This document shows positions 15,250 to 24,491 of a stretch of 34,156 nucleotides of DNA, in pieces. Where the stretch lies: assembly GCA_964569225.1 (NCBI GenBank), contig CAZMTU010000009.1, forward strand, positions 1 to 34,156. The letters are read 5' to 3'. A program made the translations under genes and the position numbers. Positions within the stretch are counted from its first letter, which is position 1. Each line of letters begins with the position of its first letter. The stretch is from CAKSQF01 sp964569225 (GTDB lineage: Bacteria; Bacillota; Clostridia; Oscillospirales; CAG-272). Under the pieces are notes generated by a model. The model searched no databases, was not told where the DNA came from, and was given only the letters and a program-made list of their open reading frames with translations.

Positions 15250-17760
15250 TTACTTGCACTCATACCAAGTTTTTCCGCAGCTGACCTCTGCGATCAACGG
15301 AACGGCAGTAAGGAAAGCTTCTTCCATTTCTCTTTTCAGCAGAACCTTGGCGGCTTCCACATCTCGGTCGGCTACCTCCAAAATCAGTTCGTCATGCACC
15401 TGTAGGATCAGGGAAGCATCCAAATGACCCTTTTGCAGAGCTTCTTCTACACGAATCATGGCGATCTTGATAATATCGGCAGCGCTTCCCTGAATAGGGC
15501 TGTTCATGGCAACCCGTTCTCCGAAGGCGCGCATGGTAGCTTTGGAGGAGGAGAGCTCCGGAATATACCGGCGCCGGCCCAGCAGGGTAGTGACATAGCC
15601 CTGCTTTTTTGCCTGTTCGATCGTGTTATGCAGATAGGCGGATACACCGCTGTATTTTTCTTTATAGGCACGGATATAGTCGCCTGCTTGGGTACGGGAG
15701 ATATGCAGGTCTTCCGCCAACGCAAAATCGCTGATACCGTATACGATGCCGAAATTGACCGCCTTTGCCCGCTTGCGCAGCTCAGGCGTTACAGCTTCAG
15801 GCGGTACGCCAAATACCTGTGAGGCAGTGACTGTATGAATATCGGTACCGGACAAAAAAGCGTCAATCATAATGGAATCTTCAGAGCAGGCTGCCAGCAG
15901 CCTAAGTTCGATCTGTGAATAGTCTGCATCTACGAGCGTATAACCCTTTTTGGCAACAAAACAGCGGCGCAGTTCACGTCCGAGTTCTGTTCTAATCGGA
16001 ATATTTTGCAGGTTCGGTTCAGTGGAAGACAGCCGTCCGGTAGCGGTAAGCGCCTGTTTGAAGGTAGTATGCACCCGTCCGTCCGGATCAGCGACGGCTA
16101 ATAGACCTTCCGTATAGGTGGAGCGCAGCTTTGTTACCTGACGGTACTCTAAAATCAGGTCAATAATGGGGTGCATGGGACGAAGTCGGTCCAGCACTTC
16201 CGCATTTGTAGAGTAACCGCTTTTGGTTTTTTTGTAGACCGGCAGCTTCAGTTCGTCAAATAATACCTCGCCAAGCTGTTTAGGAGAATTAATGTTGAAA
16301 TCGTGTCCTGCCAGTTCAAATATGGTCGCCATGCATTGACCTGCGACCGCTTCCAATGCGGCGGACATGGAGGTTAAAATTTCACGGTCCACAGCGAAGC
16401 CGCGCTGTTCCATAGCAAACAATACTGCGGAAAGCGGCAATTCGATGTCACGGTAGAGTGCTTCCATGCCGTCAGATCGCAGCTTTTCGGTAAGAATTGG
16501 CACCAGTGTGTGGATAGCAGCGGCACTTTCGTCTGGCATGGAAAGATAGGTGCCCGTGATTTTTGAAAGGGTGGGCGTGCTGTCGGAGGGATTGAGCACA
16601 TAAGCTGCCAGCAGGACGTCAAAGGCGCATGAAAAGTTTTCGGCAGCTTCGGTTCCTACAGTATTTGCCAGCCGGTGAAGCAGCGCTTTTCGGTCGTAAA
16701 CCTGAAAAGATAGACCGGATTGGCAAAGAAAGTCGGTAATTTGAGAGAACGTATCAAATTCAACGGCATATGCGGCTTTGCCGTCGGTAAGCTCCATGCG
16801 GCTTTCAGTCAGATAAAGGGAAACCGGTGAAGTAAGGGGCAAACCGGAAAGCTGTTCGGGCATAATCAATACAAGTGCTTCTGTTTCGGCGTGATCCGGT
16901 TTATCCAGTCCCAAACGCTTCATAAAACCGCTGAATTCCAGTTCGGAAAAGAGGGTCCGGAGGGCATCTCTGTCGGGGGCGCGAAGAGCGGTATCATCCA
17001 GCGTGCAGGGAAGGGGCGCGTCCCGAACAATACGGGCAAGAAATTGAGAAAGATAGGCGCTGTCCCTTCCGGCAGTCAACTTTTCCTTCACTTTGGCGCT
17101 GACACCCGCTTCTTCTATATGGGCATAAAGAGTATCCAAATCGCCGGAGGCTGCGATCAGCTTGGAAGCCGTTTTTTCACCGATGCCGGCGACACCGGGA
17201 ATATTGTCGGAGGAATCACCCATCAGAGCCTTCATGTCCACAAATTGATCCGGACGGACGCCATATTCGCTTTGAAACCGTTCAGACGTATAAGGGACGG
17301 TTTCGTTATTTTTGGCAAGCAATACGGTGGTATGCGGCCCGATCAGTTGAAGGCTGTCCCGGTCGCCGGTAAGCAGGAAGGATTCAGCCCCTTCTTTTTC
17401 CGCCGCGGCGGACAGGGTTCCTAAAATGTCGTCTGCCTCGTATCCCTCAAGCTCCAGCACGGATAGTCCCAATGCTTCTATGCACCGCTTGGCGTAGGGA
17501 AATTGCATCAGCAGTTCGGAGGGCGTTGCATGCCGCCCCGCTTTATAAGCGTCATAGGCTTTGTGCCGAAAGGTGGGAGCATGAATATCAAAGGCGACTG
17601 CCGCAAAATCAGGGGCTAAACGGTCCAGCTCAGCAAGCAATACATTGACAAAACCGTAGACTGCGTGCGTAAATACGCCTGCGGAGTTGGTAAGGGGACG
17701 AACACCATAGTATTGTCGGTTTAAAATGGAGTTTCCGTCTATTAAAAGCAGTTTTTTCAT
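15250..17760 (-). CDS. polA: DNA polymerase I
   Basis: An 836-residue family A polymerase for primer removal and gap filling. The N-terminal ~290 residues are a 5'-3' exonuclease: LLLIDGNSILNRQYYGVRPL, YEADDILGTL, LLTGDRDSLQL, ALMGDSSDNIPGVAGIGEKT. The middle (about 295-460) has no DE, NxxxD or YxxxD proofreading motifs, so the 3'-5' exonuclease is lost, as in many Gram-positive PolI proteins. The polymerase part keeps motif A DYSQIELR (from 613), motif B KRAKAVNFGIVYG (from 663) and motif C QVHDELI (from 787). AAAGGA lies upstream of the ATG. A hairpin repeat sits in the divergent region with the NYN gene and may be in its leader. Confidence 0.97.
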   Translation of the reverse strand: MKKLLLIDGNSILNRQYYGVRPLTNSAGVFTHAVYGFVNVLLAELDRLAPDFAAVAFDIHAPTFRHKAYDAYKAGRHATPSELLMQFPYAKRCIEALGLSVLELEGYEADDILGTLSAAAEKEGAESFLLTGDRDSLQLIGPHTTVLLAKNNETVPYTSERFQSEYGVRPDQFVDMKALMGDSSDNIPGVAGIGEKTASKLIAASGDLDTLYAHIEEAGVSAKVKEKLTAGRDSAYLSQFLARIVRDAPLPCTLDDTALRAPDRDALRTLFSELEFSGFMKRLGLDKPDHAETEALVLIMPEQLSGLPLTSPVSLYLTESRMELTDGKAAYAVEFDTFSQITDFLCQSGLSFQVYDRKALLHRLANTVGTEAAENFSCAFDVLLAAYVLNPSDSTPTLSKITGTYLSMPDESAAAIHTLVPILTEKLRSDGMEALYRDIELPLSAVLFAMEQRGFAVDREILTSMSAALEAVAGQCMATIFELAGHDFNINSPKQLGEVLFDELKLPVYKKTKSGYSTNAEVLDRLRPMHPIIDLILEYRQVTKLRSTYTEGLLAVADPDGRVHTTFKQALTATGRLSSTEPNLQNIPIRTELGRELRRCFVAKKGYTLVDADYSQIELRLLAACSEDSIMIDAFLSGTDIHTVTASQVFGVPPEAVTPELRKRAKAVNFGIVYGISDFALAEDLHISRTQAGDYIRAYKEKYSGVSAYLHNTIEQAKKQGYVTTLLGRRRYIPELSSSKATMRAFGERVAMNSPIQGSAADIIKIAMIRVEEALQKGHLDASLILQVHDELILEVADRDVEAAKVLLKREMEEAFLTAVPLIAEVSCGKTWYECK

Positions 17761-17867
17761 GAAGATACATAATTCCTTTCAATGAACTGTTAAAACTCAG
17801 TTATTTTATTGCAATGATTAGATATTGGAAAATGTAGCTTGGGGCACGCAGGCTGAAAAGATAATCT

Positions 17868-17984
17868 ACAGACCTCATGCGCCGGATAAATGCCGAAGGG
17901 CAATGGAAAATTTGGTGAAAAAGCAAATTTTCGATAAAAGCGCCGTTTATGATAGCACAAACCTCATGCGCTTTTATTGTATCA
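17868..17984 (-). repeat. Hairpin repeat upstream of polA
   Basis: On the minus strand an extended -10 box (TG-A-TACAAT, 17976-17984) runs into ATAAAAGCGC, 24 bases, then GCGCTTTTAT (17968-17977 with 17934-17943). CGAAAATTTGC follows, forming a second stem with CAAATTTTC (17906-17914 with 17924-17932). The core and tail match the elements at 1196 and 6468-6817. ACAGACCTCATGCGC (17868-17882) repeats as ACAAACCTCATGCGC (17957-17971), hinting at a second, partial unit. Transcription from the -10 box would run towards polA. Confidence 0.6.
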
Positions 17985-18031
17985 CATTTTTTTCAAAAAT
18001 CATAGCCTTTTCGGAAAAAATCTCAGCACTA

Positions 18032-18060
18032 TTGATTTTTTTTGCTTTTTCAGCTATAAT
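18032..18060 (+). promoter_or_regulatory. Promoter of the NYN-domain gene
   Basis: TTGATT (18032-18037), a 17-base T-rich spacer and TATAAT (18055-18060) lie 30 bases before the start. Confidence 0.75.
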
Positions 18061-18090
18061 AGGGACAGTTTATAAGAAAGGAGGAATGCT

Positions 18091-18858
18091 ATGTTTTTTA
18101 AAAAGAAAAATTCGGCTAAAGGAAAGCAGAAAGCGATCGCTTTTATAGATTATGAGCACTGGTATATTTCGCTGGATAAACTGTATGGCACAAAACCGGA
18201 TATTAAGGCATGGCGGGACATGCTGTCAGAGCACTATCAGATTGCGGATATTTTGTTTTTCGGAGATTTTTCAAATGCTTCACTGAGAGCAGAGATTCCG
18301 AAGATCCGTGAGGTTTCCAATGTGATTATTGAAACCCAGAACGCAACGTCCCATTATAAAAAAGATTTTACTGATTTTATTATGCTCGATCATATTTATC
18401 AGCGTGCCATCGAAGCGAAAGATAGTGAAGCTTTTATTATTTTTTCAGGCGACGGTCATTTCTCATCAGTTGTCAGTTATCTTGTGACCAAATGCCGCAG
18501 GGAAGTCGGCGTATATGGAATTCGCGGCGCCCTGTCCTCTCAGCTTCGGGGATGTGCCACTTATGCGGTCGAACTGCCTACCGAAAATGAAATTCGAAGG
18601 AACTATCAGAGGGTGCTTTACAGAAGAGTGGCCGAATTGTATGAGCAAAAAAAGAATCCCCGTCCGACTTTTAGAGCGACCGCTCAGCGGGCGGCGGAAG
18701 AGTGCGGCTGTGAAGTGGAACTGATGTCCGAATTGCTGAATGAACTGATTGCCCAAAATGTTATTGGTCAGAAGCGGATTTATATGGGACCGAGACGCTC
18801 TATCAAGGTTCTGACAGTAGATCCGGCAGCAGCGCAAGCATGCGGGTTGGTCAGTTAA
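18091..18858 (+). CDS. NYN-domain (LabA/PIN-like) protein
   Basis: A 255-residue protein. Residues 14-165 form a NYN domain, a PIN-fold nuclease family. Acidic positions fall where expected: Asp20 in AIAFIDYEHWY, Asp92/Asp95/Asp100 in KKDFTDFIMLD and Asp121 in FSGDGHFSSVV. An RNase role is therefore likely. Residues 168-240 look like a winged helix (RRVAELYEQ through LMSELLNELIAQNVIGQKR), possibly a nucleic-acid-binding arm like OST-HTH/LOTUS. GGAGG lies before the ATG and a clear promoter is present. It stands alone. Its RNA target is unknown. Confidence 0.85.
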   Translation: MFFKKKNSAKGKQKAIAFIDYEHWYISLDKLYGTKPDIKAWRDMLSEHYQIADILFFGDFSNASLRAEIPKIREVSNVIIETQNATSHYKKDFTDFIMLDHIYQRAIEAKDSEAFIIFSGDGHFSSVVSYLVTKCRREVGVYGIRGALSSQLRGCATYAVELPTENEIRRNYQRVLYRRVAELYEQKKNPRPTFRATAQRAAEECGCEVELMSELLNELIAQNVIGQKRIYMGPRRSIKVLTVDPAAAQACGLVS

Positions 18859-18888
18859 GCGTTGAATCAGAGGGGCAGCAATCAAAAG

Positions 18889-18920
18889 GGACTGTCGCAA
18901 ATAGTGTTTTGCGACAGTCC
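18889..18920. terminator. Hairpin between the NYN gene and the histidine kinase
   Basis: GGACTGTCGCAAA (18889-18901) pairs with TTTGCGACAGTCC (18908-18920). On the minus strand CTTTTGATTG follows, so it suits termination of the two-component operon; it can also stop NYN transcription. Confidence 0.75.
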
Positions 18921-19023
18921 GCGTTTGATGAATGCTGTTTTTTCCATTGTTCGGTCAGAAGCGGTTAAACGTTCGCCGAAGTAAACTCGTTTGGGTCGTC
19001 GCAGATACGGTGCGGCGGCTTTT

Positions 19024-20394
19024 TTACTTTTCAGTGCCTTCAGATTTGCAGGCGGGCAGCAGGAATGTGAAGCAGGCATATTCATTTAGTTCGCTTTCTG
19101 CCCAAATTTTTCCATTTTGCTGACGAATAATGTTATCCGCAATGGCAAGTCCCAATCCGCTGCCGCCTGACTGACGGGCACGGGAGGGATCTACCCGGTA
19201 AAAACGTTTGAAAATATTTTGCAGTTCCTCTTTAGGAATGCCGTGACCGGTATTAGTACAGCTGACAGACAGTTCATTGTGGCTCCGCTTGAGCACCAAT
19301 GTGATACGCCCGCCGTTAAAGGTGTTTTTTAATGCATTGTCCAGTAAAATCAGCAGTACGTGTTTAATATCGTTTTGAACGCCTACGGTCCACAGATTGT
19401 CCTCGACCTGCATGTCAAAGCAAATCCCAGCCTCCAGCGCGTTGGCTTCCATCAGAAGCCCTGCTTCTGTGACCGTTTCACTGAGCGAAAAGACAATGCG
19501 CGGCTTGTCCCGCAGCGCGGTATCCGGACGATCGCTTTTGGCGAGCAGCAGCATGTCATTGACTAACTGACGCATGTCCGCCGCTTCTTCTGCGATATAT
19601 TGAAGCCATTTGTCCTGTGAGGCTACCGATTCATCGGGACAAGCGCGGACTGCTTCTATGTTGGTGGCAATAACCGCAAGCGGTGTTTTCAGTTCATGGG
19701 AAGCGTCATGCAGAAATTGCTGCTGCATGTCCCATGCCCGAGCGATAGGACGAATAACGCGTCCCGCTAAAATGAAACAAATGACCAGCAGGATTAGAAT
19801 TGAACCGGTTCCTATCAGCATCAAAATGATTAATAACTGCCGCATACCGGCAATTTCGCTTTCCCGGTTGACCATCAGCAGGATGAATTGATCGCCTACC
19901 GAAACATACCTGTAGCGGTAATGAACATCATTTAACGTTAAGGTTCCATGAGGCGTCAGTCTAATGGTATCGAAATCCGGAATTTCACCGCTTAGTAAAT
20001 CGGTATAGTCGTTACTGATTTTTCCGCCTTGAAATACTTTTTCTATCCTGCCCGAGCTGTCGTGATAGATTACCAACACATTGGCAAGCAGCAATGAATC
20101 CAGCAGCCGGGGCTTTTGAAGCCGTTTGCTGTCGGTACTGTCCGCGGAGGATAAGATCAGTCCGTCCTTTTCCGAAGCATCAGGATCAAATGGTTCTTGC
20201 AAATCGGAATGATCGTACTGCTTGGCGGCAATCAGCTGAACTGTATAATCCAGTACCGCTTCGCTTTGAGCTTTGAACGAACGGTCCATGGCAATGTAGA
20301 TCGTCACAAAGACAGAAATCAGCAGAAGCAGCAGCAATCCCATGCTGATAGCGACCATTTGATTTCGCAGGCGGCGAAAGAGCGACGCGCTCAT
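19024..20394 (-). CDS. Sensor histidine kinase (two-component system)
   Basis: A 456-residue membrane kinase. A helix near 12-35 and another near 186-210 frame an extracytoplasmic sensor of about 150 residues. The H-box FLHDASHELKTPLAVI places the phospho-accepting His at 233. The ATP-binding part has the N-box LLILLDNALKNTF, the G1 box as NTGHGIPKEEL, the F-box FKRFYRVDPSRA and the G2 box SGGSGLGLAIADNI. It overlaps the response regulator by ATGA, so the two are translationally coupled. The signal is unknown; OmpR/PhoB-type pairs of this kind often sense envelope stress or peptides, which is inference. Confidence 0.93.
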   Translation of the reverse strand: MSASLFRRLRNQMVAISMGLLLLLLISVFVTIYIAMDRSFKAQSEAVLDYTVQLIAAKQYDHSDLQEPFDPDASEKDGLILSSADSTDSKRLQKPRLLDSLLLANVLVIYHDSSGRIEKVFQGGKISNDYTDLLSGEIPDFDTIRLTPHGTLTLNDVHYRYRYVSVGDQFILLMVNRESEIAGMRQLLIILMLIGTGSILILLVICFILAGRVIRPIARAWDMQQQFLHDASHELKTPLAVIATNIEAVRACPDESVASQDKWLQYIAEEAADMRQLVNDMLLLAKSDRPDTALRDKPRIVFSLSETVTEAGLLMEANALEAGICFDMQVEDNLWTVGVQNDIKHVLLILLDNALKNTFNGGRITLVLKRSHNELSVSCTNTGHGIPKEELQNIFKRFYRVDPSRARQSGGSGLGLAIADNIIRQQNGKIWAESELNEYACFTFLLPACKSEGTEK

Positions 20395-21077
20395 AAAATT
20401 TCCGAATCAGAAGCCAAATTATAGCCTACACCGCGAACGGTACAAATACTGACCGGCGCATGGATATGTAGAAGTTTTTTGCGCAGCAACGATATGTATA
20501 CCTCCACATTATTGAATTCCGCTTCGGTATCGTATCCCCATACCTTCATCAGCATTTCTTCCTTCGGAACAATTCGCTTGCCCGATCGGATGAGCATTTC
20601 AGCGATGCTCATTTCCTTCAGACCTAATTTAATGCTCCGATTTTCGCAGACTAATTCATAGGTGGAGCGATTCAGCGAGAGCGCTCCGAAGGAAAGCATA
20701 TTGTCGGAGGTCAGTTCGGCGCCCCGTCTGGACAGAGCCCGAATGCGTGCCAGCAGTTCGTCGCCGGAAAAGGGCTTGGTAATATAATCGTCTGCGCCGG
20801 CATCGAGTCCGGCGACCTTGTCGGAAACATCATCCTTAGCGGTTAATAGAATAACCGGTGTGGATAGTTCGATCTCCCTTAATCTGCGCAATACATGGAT
20901 GCCCGACAGCTTGGGCAGCATAATGTCAAGCAGAATCAGATCGTATATGCCGCTCATTGCCATGTTCAGTCCGCTTTCTCCGTCTGTGGCAATATCCGTT
21001 CCGTAACGGTTCTTATTTAGGATTTTGGCGAGTGCCTCCGCCAGCTTGATTTCATCTTCGACGATCAATATTCGCAT
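20391..21077 (-). CDS. OmpR/PhoB-family response regulator
   Basis: A 228-residue regulator. The receiver domain (1-115) has the acidic pocket VEDE (7-10), the phospho-acceptor Asp51 in LILLDIMLPKLSG, Thr in PVILLTAKDD and Lys in DDYITKPF. The C-terminal winged helix ends with NNVEVYISLLRKKLLHI and VRGVGYNL, the OmpR/PhoB recognition-helix and wing pattern. AAGGAGG stands seven bases before the ATG. Its stop overlaps the kinase start. Own-operon regulation is usual for this family but no site was identified. Confidence 0.95.
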   Translation of the reverse strand: MRILIVEDEIKLAEALAKILNKNRYGTDIATDGESGLNMAMSGIYDLILLDIMLPKLSGIHVLRRLREIELSTPVILLTAKDDVSDKVAGLDAGADDYITKPFSGDELLARIRALSRRGAELTSDNMLSFGALSLNRSTYELVCENRSIKLGLKEMSIAEMLIRSGKRIVPKEEMLMKVWGYDTEAEFNNVEVYISLLRKKLLHIHAPVSICTVRGVGYNLASDSEIL

Positions 21078-21202
21078 AAGTAGCCTCCTTAAATATAAAT
21101 GTAAATCTAATGTCGATTCTTATAAATATTTTATCATGTCTGTATGAACGACAGTTGAACGTCGGATGATAAGCAAATGAAAAGCAAATGGGGTGAATAA
21201 GC

Positions 21203-22567
21203 TCAGCGATCGGAAAGCGGAATATAGGGGCATTCATCCATGACGCTCATATAAGCGGGGCGAATGATCTTCCCACCGCTGATCAGCTCCTCCAACCGGT
21301 GCGCGCTCCAGCCGGCAATGCGGGCTGTGGCAAACAAAGGAGTAAACAGTTCGATCGGCAAATGAAGCATCCGGTAGGCAAATCCGCTGTAAAAGTCCAC
21401 ATTAGCGCTGACCGGTTTCAGCAGATGCCGTTCCCGTTCCATTAGTACGGGTGCTAACTGCTCTACCTTTTCATAAAGGGCGAATTCTTTCTGATAGCCC
21501 ATTTCTTCCGAAAGCCGTTTAATATATGCCTTGAAAAGCACTGTTCTGGGGTCTGAAAGGGTGTAGACAGCATGTCCCATTCCGTAAATCAGACCGGAGT
21601 GATCAAATGCCTTTTTGTGCAGCAGCGCCAGCAGATAATTTTCGATTTGGGTATCGTCCGTCCAGTCTGAAACATGGCGTTTCAGATCGTCAAACATTTC
21701 AACTACCTTGATATTGGCGCCGCCGTGTCGGGGACCCTTCAGCGAACAGAGGGAAGCCGCCACAGCCGAATAGGTATCGGTTCCGGAGGAGGTAACCACA
21801 TGCATGGTAAAGGTAGAGTTATTTCCGCCGCCGTGCTCGGCATGAAGCGTCAGGGCGGCGTCTAATACCTGCGCTTCCAGATGAGTGAATTTACCGCTGG
21901 GGCGAAGCATATAAAGAATGTTCTCAGCAGTGGAAAGCGTTTCCTTGGGCGGCGCGATATACAGCGGCTTGTCCAGCCGGTAATGGCGGAAGGCATGGTA
22001 ACTGTAAACAGCCAGTAAAGGCATTACCGAGATCAGTCCGATACACTGACGGGTAACATTTTCTATAGAGGTGTCCATCGCTCTGCGGTCATAGGCAGAC
22101 AGGGTCATAACGCAGCGGACAAGGGAATTCATAATATCGGCGGAAGGCGCTTTCATTACCACATCCCGCACAAAGTTTTTAGGCAGCCGGCGTTCGGTTG
22201 CCAGTATGTCCGAGAAGGAGGCAAGCTGTGATTTGGTAGGCAGTATACCAAATAGCAGCAGGAAGATCGTTTCCTCAAATCCGAAGCGATCGTCCTTTTG
22301 CGCACCCTTGATCAGATCGTTTACATTGATGCCGCGATAGAATAAACGACCGTCGGCAGGGAACAGTTCACCGCCTACTTCCTTGTTTTGAAGAATGGTG
22401 GAAACGTGAGTCAGTCCGGTGAGGACGCCCCTGCCCTCGCTGTCACGCAGCCCTCGCTTTACATCATATTTTTGATAGAGAGAACCTTCGATTGTTGAAT
22501 TGATTTCGCAGAGTTTGGCAAGCTGTTTCAGTTCAGAAGTCAATTCGGCAGCGCTTTTTTTCATCAT
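21203..22567 (-). CDS. Citrate synthase
   Basis: Condenses oxaloacetate with acetyl-CoA to citrate, probably for glutamate synthesis in an anaerobe with a partial TCA cycle. The ~454-residue protein has LHAEHGGGNNSTFTMHVV (from 241) and LKGPRHGGAN with His281. GMGHAVYTLSDPR with His332 and NVDFYSG with Asp391 complete the catalytic His/His/Asp set. It could prefer propionyl-CoA (2-methylcitrate); PduL nearby does not decide this. The ATG at 22567 is chosen because AAAAGAGG lies nine bases upstream and a consensus promoter lies just before; a longer frame from 22684 would run through that promoter. No other TCA gene is present in the window. Confidence 0.93.
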   Translation of the reverse strand: MMKKSAAELTSELKQLAKLCEINSTIEGSLYQKYDVKRGLRDSEGRGVLTGLTHVSTILQNKEVGGELFPADGRLFYRGINVNDLIKGAQKDDRFGFEETIFLLLFGILPTKSQLASFSDILATERRLPKNFVRDVVMKAPSADIMNSLVRCVMTLSAYDRRAMDTSIENVTRQCIGLISVMPLLAVYSYHAFRHYRLDKPLYIAPPKETLSTAENILYMLRPSGKFTHLEAQVLDAALTLHAEHGGGNNSTFTMHVVTSSGTDTYSAVAASLCSLKGPRHGGANIKVVEMFDDLKRHVSDWTDDTQIENYLLALLHKKAFDHSGLIYGMGHAVYTLSDPRTVLFKAYIKRLSEEMGYQKEFALYEKVEQLAPVLMERERHLLKPVSANVDFYSGFAYRMLHLPIELFTPLFATARIAGWSAHRLEELISGGKIIRPAYMSVMDECPYIPLSDR

Positions 22568-22607
22568 TACAGGGTACCTCTTTTCCGGGGAAATTTTATT
22601 TCCCTTC

Positions 22608-22636
22608 ATTATAGCACAATAAATACTTTTTGTAAA
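22608..22636 (-). promoter_or_regulatory. SigA-type promoter of citrate synthase
   Basis: On the minus strand TTTACA (22631-22636), 17 bases and TATAAT (22608-22613). A small 7-bp hairpin (22588-22604) lies between it and the ribosome site. The gene is therefore expressed independently of the upstream spoVAF-like gene. Confidence 0.82.
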
Positions 22637-22680
22637 TGGGTATTTTGCAAAAATATTTTGCGCTATCGGTAGAAAGTCCC

Positions 22681-24099
22681 TCATTTTTTGTGAACAGAAT
22701 GATCGTTTAGCTTAATACGGAAAATTTGTCTGAACATAACCTTTCCGTTGAAAGGAATTAACGGATAGAGATAGCTGCGGCTTCCGTCCACCGTCTTATT
22801 GCAGGCGATGCAGACGATAATCAAAATAAATCCGATGATAAAGCCCCACAAATCAGCAATCGCGACGGCGATCAGCAGCAGTAACCGCATGAACTTGAAA
22901 GCATAACCCAATTCGAAGGAGGGCTGCGCAAAGTTTGCCATAGATACAAACGCCATATAGAGAATCACCTCCGGTATCAGCCAGCCTACCTGAATGGCAA
23001 AATCTCCAAGAATCAATCCTGCCACTACCGAAAGAGAATTACCCAGCATATTCGGCGTATTCAGCGACGCCATTTTCAGCCCGTCTATGGTGAACTCAAC
23101 CAGAAGAATTTGAAGCAGAACAGGAAGTTGAGGCGGTTCTGCGATTTTAATAAAATCCAGCCAGTGGGGAATCCAGTCGGGGTTGCGGATCATCAGGTAC
23201 CAAAGCGGCGTTAAAAACAGGGACAGTAAGAATACGCTGCCTCTCAGCAGCCGCAGATAGGTGCCCAGCACCGGAGGAAAATAGAAATCATCGGTTTCCT
23301 GCAAAAAATCAAAAATACCGGTAGGCAGGATCATTGCCTGCGGGGACGCGTCGCAGAGAACAAGCAGCGAGCCCTCCAACAGAATCGCCGCGGCGGCGTC
23401 CGGTCGTTCGGTATAGCGGAATTTAGGGAAAATATTGTACCATTTGCGGTGAATCAGGCATTCTGCCAGCGATTCCATGCCCAGTGAGAGCGCATCGACG
23501 CGAATGGCTTTCAGCTTGCTCCGGATATTGTTCACATACCGTTCTTCTGCCCGTCCCGCAACATAGCAAAGAATTATATTGGTGCGCGCGCCCTCGCCTA
23601 CGGTGATTTTCTCCATATGCAGATCGGGATTGATCAGCCTTCGGCGAAGAATAGCGGTATTGGTCAGCAGATTTTCGACAAATCCTTCTCTGGCGCCCCG
23701 CAGAACCTGATCATGCTCCGGTTCTTCAATGCCACGGGTGGGAATGGATTTGGTGTCAGTGATCAGCAGACGGTCAAAGCCGTCTACCAGCAGTACGGAA
23801 TTGCCCTCTCTCACCTCATCTCCCGCTTTGGCGAGATCGTCGGTCATCGTAAGGTTGCCTAACGGCAGACAGCGGCCGCTCCACTGAACGGCGCTTTCTC
23901 CTTCCTGTACCGGACAGGCAAGATAGGCGGAAAGCAGACGCTCCAGCATCTCATCAGAGCTAAGGGAGCTAATGTAGATAAAGTGCGCTTTTCGACCGCC
24001 TAATGAAAGAGCGCGCTCCTTTACATCAAAGCATTTGTCTGCGCCGCACTGTTTTCGGAAGGTTTCAACATCTTTTTCAAATGAGCCGGTAAGCCGCAT
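22681..24099 (-). CDS. spoVAF: GerA/SpoVAF-family spore germination protein
   Basis: A 472-residue membrane protein. The N-terminal ~285 residues are the soluble GerA-type domain, with PTRGIEEPEHDQVLRGAREG and GFVENLLTNTAILRRRL, the family's strongest signature. Then come about five membrane helices, including TIDGLKMASLNTPNMLG and the conserved proline-glycine region, with PLIPFNGK near the C-terminus as in SpoVAF. SpoVAF associates with the spore inner membrane during germination. Whether it is SpoVAF or a GerXA receptor subunit cannot be settled here; no spoVA or gerB/gerC genes adjoin, so the symbol is tentative. The ATG at 24099 is used because an upstream TTG sits too close to GGAG. Confidence 0.85.
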   Translation of the reverse strand: MRLTGSFEKDVETFRKQCGADKCFDVKERALSLGGRKAHFIYISSLSSDEMLERLLSAYLACPVQEGESAVQWSGRCLPLGNLTMTDDLAKAGDEVREGNSVLLVDGFDRLLITDTKSIPTRGIEEPEHDQVLRGAREGFVENLLTNTAILRRRLINPDLHMEKITVGEGARTNIILCYVAGRAEERYVNNIRSKLKAIRVDALSLGMESLAECLIHRKWYNIFPKFRYTERPDAAAAILLEGSLLVLCDASPQAMILPTGIFDFLQETDDFYFPPVLGTYLRLLRGSVFLLSLFLTPLWYLMIRNPDWIPHWLDFIKIAEPPQLPVLLQILLVEFTIDGLKMASLNTPNMLGNSLSVVAGLILGDFAIQVGWLIPEVILYMAFVSMANFAQPSFELGYAFKFMRLLLLIAVAIADLWGFIIGFILIIVCIACNKTVDGSRSYLYPLIPFNGKVMFRQIFRIKLNDHSVHKK

Positions 24100-24108
24100 A
24101 TAGATCAA

Positions 24109-24491
24109 ATCTCCATTCTGCCGCTATCCAGCGGCACAAGTTGTTAAAAAATTACCTTAAAATAAATCGCGTCGTTTTTAGCTGAATTTAAGCGAAAAAA
24201 TAAAAGCAGAAAAACGGTGTTTGGAATAGCGATATTTTTTTGCTTTTTATAGATAAATACAGTATGGATCGTTTTTAAGCGGTACATACCGGTAAATTAA
24301 AAAAGAATTTACTTTTTCAAGCGGAGAGAGGGGTGAATATTGCGCTCAAATATGCTATAATAATCACATAAAAGTGCCAATGCAGAATGGCTGCAAAAAT
24401 TGGCTTGATCAAACGTACGGTTTTAAGGGTTGATGTCATAAAACAATCCGCCCTGCAGAGCAATGAAAGGAATGAAAATCGGGAGAAGGTT
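24109..24491 (+). promoter_or_regulatory. Intergenic region with LRR-gene promoter
   Basis: No gene. It contains an extended -10 box TGCTATAAT (TATAAT 24356-24361, TG 24353-24354) for the following plus-strand gene, giving a leader of about 120 bases. Confidence 0.55.

Noticed and set aside
22568..22684. N-terminal extension of citrate synthase
   Set aside because: The extension covers a consensus promoter and overlaps the upstream gene's stop; the conserved protein begins at 22567.
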